Source of the DNA: Bacillota bacterium
GTDB lineage: Bacteria; Bacillota_I; Bacilli_A; RFN20; CAG-826
Length of the DNA: 5,927 nt
NCBI GenBank assembly: GCA_003512585.1
Contig: DOQE01000143.1
Coordinates: 1 to 5,927 of the forward strand
Reading direction: 5' to 3'
The notes under the pieces were generated by a model, which saw only the letters and a program-made list of their open reading frames with translations, had not been told where the DNA came from and ran no database searches. Positions 5,359 to 5,927 of this stretch are shown one piece after another (positions within the stretch are counted from its first letter, which is position 1; each line of letters opens with the position of its first letter). A program made the position numbers and the translations under genes.

Positions 5359-5927
5359 ATGGCTAAAATAGTTACATTCGGGGAGATAATGCTAAGACTT
5401 TCTTCCCCTTCTTATTCTCGTCTAATTCAATCCCAACAATTCGATGTCCATTATGGTGGTGGAGAAGCTAATGTTGCCGTTAGCTTGGCTAATTATGGTC
5501 ACCAAGCTTATTTTGTTAGCAAACTTCCTTCTAATCCGTTAGGAGATGCCGCAATTAATTCGCTTAGAAAATATGGGGTGGATACTTCTTATATTTCTAG
5601 GGGAGGCGAAAGAGTTGGTATTTATTATCTAGAAACTGGTGCTTCCATGCGCGCTTCCAATGTCATTTATGATAGAAAATATTCTTCTATTTACGAAGCT
5701 GGCGTTGAAGATTTTGACTTTGATGAGATTTTCAAAGGCAAGGATTGGTTTCATTTCACAGGGATTACCCCGGCTTTAAATGATGATGTTGCCCATTTAG
5801 TAGAATTGGCTTGCATTGCTGCTAAAAAGGCTGGTTGCACTATTTCTTGCGATTTGAATTTCAGAAAGAAATTATGGACTAGCGAAAAGGCTATTTCCGT
5901 TATGTCTAAGTTAATGAAGTATGTTGA
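5359..5927 (+). CDS. kdgK: 2-keto-3-deoxygluconate kinase, PfkB family, 3' end beyond the window
   Basis: This ribokinase-like sugar kinase is expected to phosphorylate KDG to KDPG with ATP, linking UxuA to the aldolase. The reading frame stays open to the window edge: 189 whole codons of an expected 330-345. Seen: VTFGEIMLRLS (5-15), the PfkB N-terminal signature with HYGGGEANVAVSLANYG (31-47), RVGIYYLETGASMRASNVIYDR (85-106), and CDLNFRKKLW (164-173). The RxSNVIYDR block and the DLNxRxxLW block are, to my knowledge, typical of KDG kinases rather than of fructokinase or ribokinase. The second PfkB signature with the catalytic Asp (GAGD) lies beyond the right edge and cannot be checked. The ATG follows the eda stop after one base, and its AAGGAGAG site lies within the last eda codons, so translation is probably coupled. 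Confidence 0.92.
   Translation, partial: MAKIVTFGEIMLRLSSPSYSRLIQSQQFDVHYGGGEANVAVSLANYGHQAYFVSKLPSNPLGDAAINSLRKYGVDTSYISRGGERVGIYYLETGASMRASNVIYDRKYSSIYEAGVEDFDFDEIFKGKDWFHFTGITPALNDDVAHLVELACIAAKKAGCTISCDLNFRKKLWTSEKAISVMSKLMKYV

Overview
The window comes from an AT-rich (about one third G+C by eye), densely packed bacterial genome. Clear AGGAGG-type ribosome binding sites, a short-chain-dehydrogenase type of UxuB and a GPH-family symporter all fit a low-GC Bacillota/Mycoplasmatota lineage, perhaps a host-associated one. All tryptophans in the six reading frames kept are TGG and no frame contains an internal TGA, so the genome does not look like one that uses TGA for Trp. The exact organism cannot be named from this sequence.

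Layout: two gene groups diverge from a 182-bp control region at 1713-1894. Leftward (minus strand) run uxuA (675-1712) and then uxuB (1-662, cut by the window's left edge). Rightward (plus strand) run a GPH-family sugar:cation symporter (1895-3340), uxaC (3337-4740), KDPG aldolase (4752-5357) and KDG kinase (5359 onward, cut by the right edge). Gaps within each group are -4, 11, 1 and 12 bp, so each group reads as one transcription unit.

Together the genes encode a complete route from D-glucuronate to central metabolism: uptake by the symporter, isomerisation to D-fructuronate (UxaC), NADH-dependent reduction to D-mannonate (UxuB), dehydration to 2-keto-3-deoxygluconate (UxuA), phosphorylation to KDPG (KdgK), and cleavage to pyruvate plus glyceraldehyde-3-phosphate (KDPG aldolase). 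No regulator gene and no glucuronidase or polysaccharide lyase gene lies in the window; they could lie just outside.

The control region is the least explained part. It holds a good candidate promoter for the rightward unit (TTGAAA, 17 bp, TGTAAT at 1817-1845). Two inverted repeats, at 1821-1840 and 1845-1860, sit on that promoter's spacer and start point with centres 22 bp apart, which looks like an operator arrangement. I see no novel biological system here: this is a well-formed uronate catabolism locus with an interesting regulatory region. No RNA gene, mobile element, CRISPR array or convincing terminator was seen.
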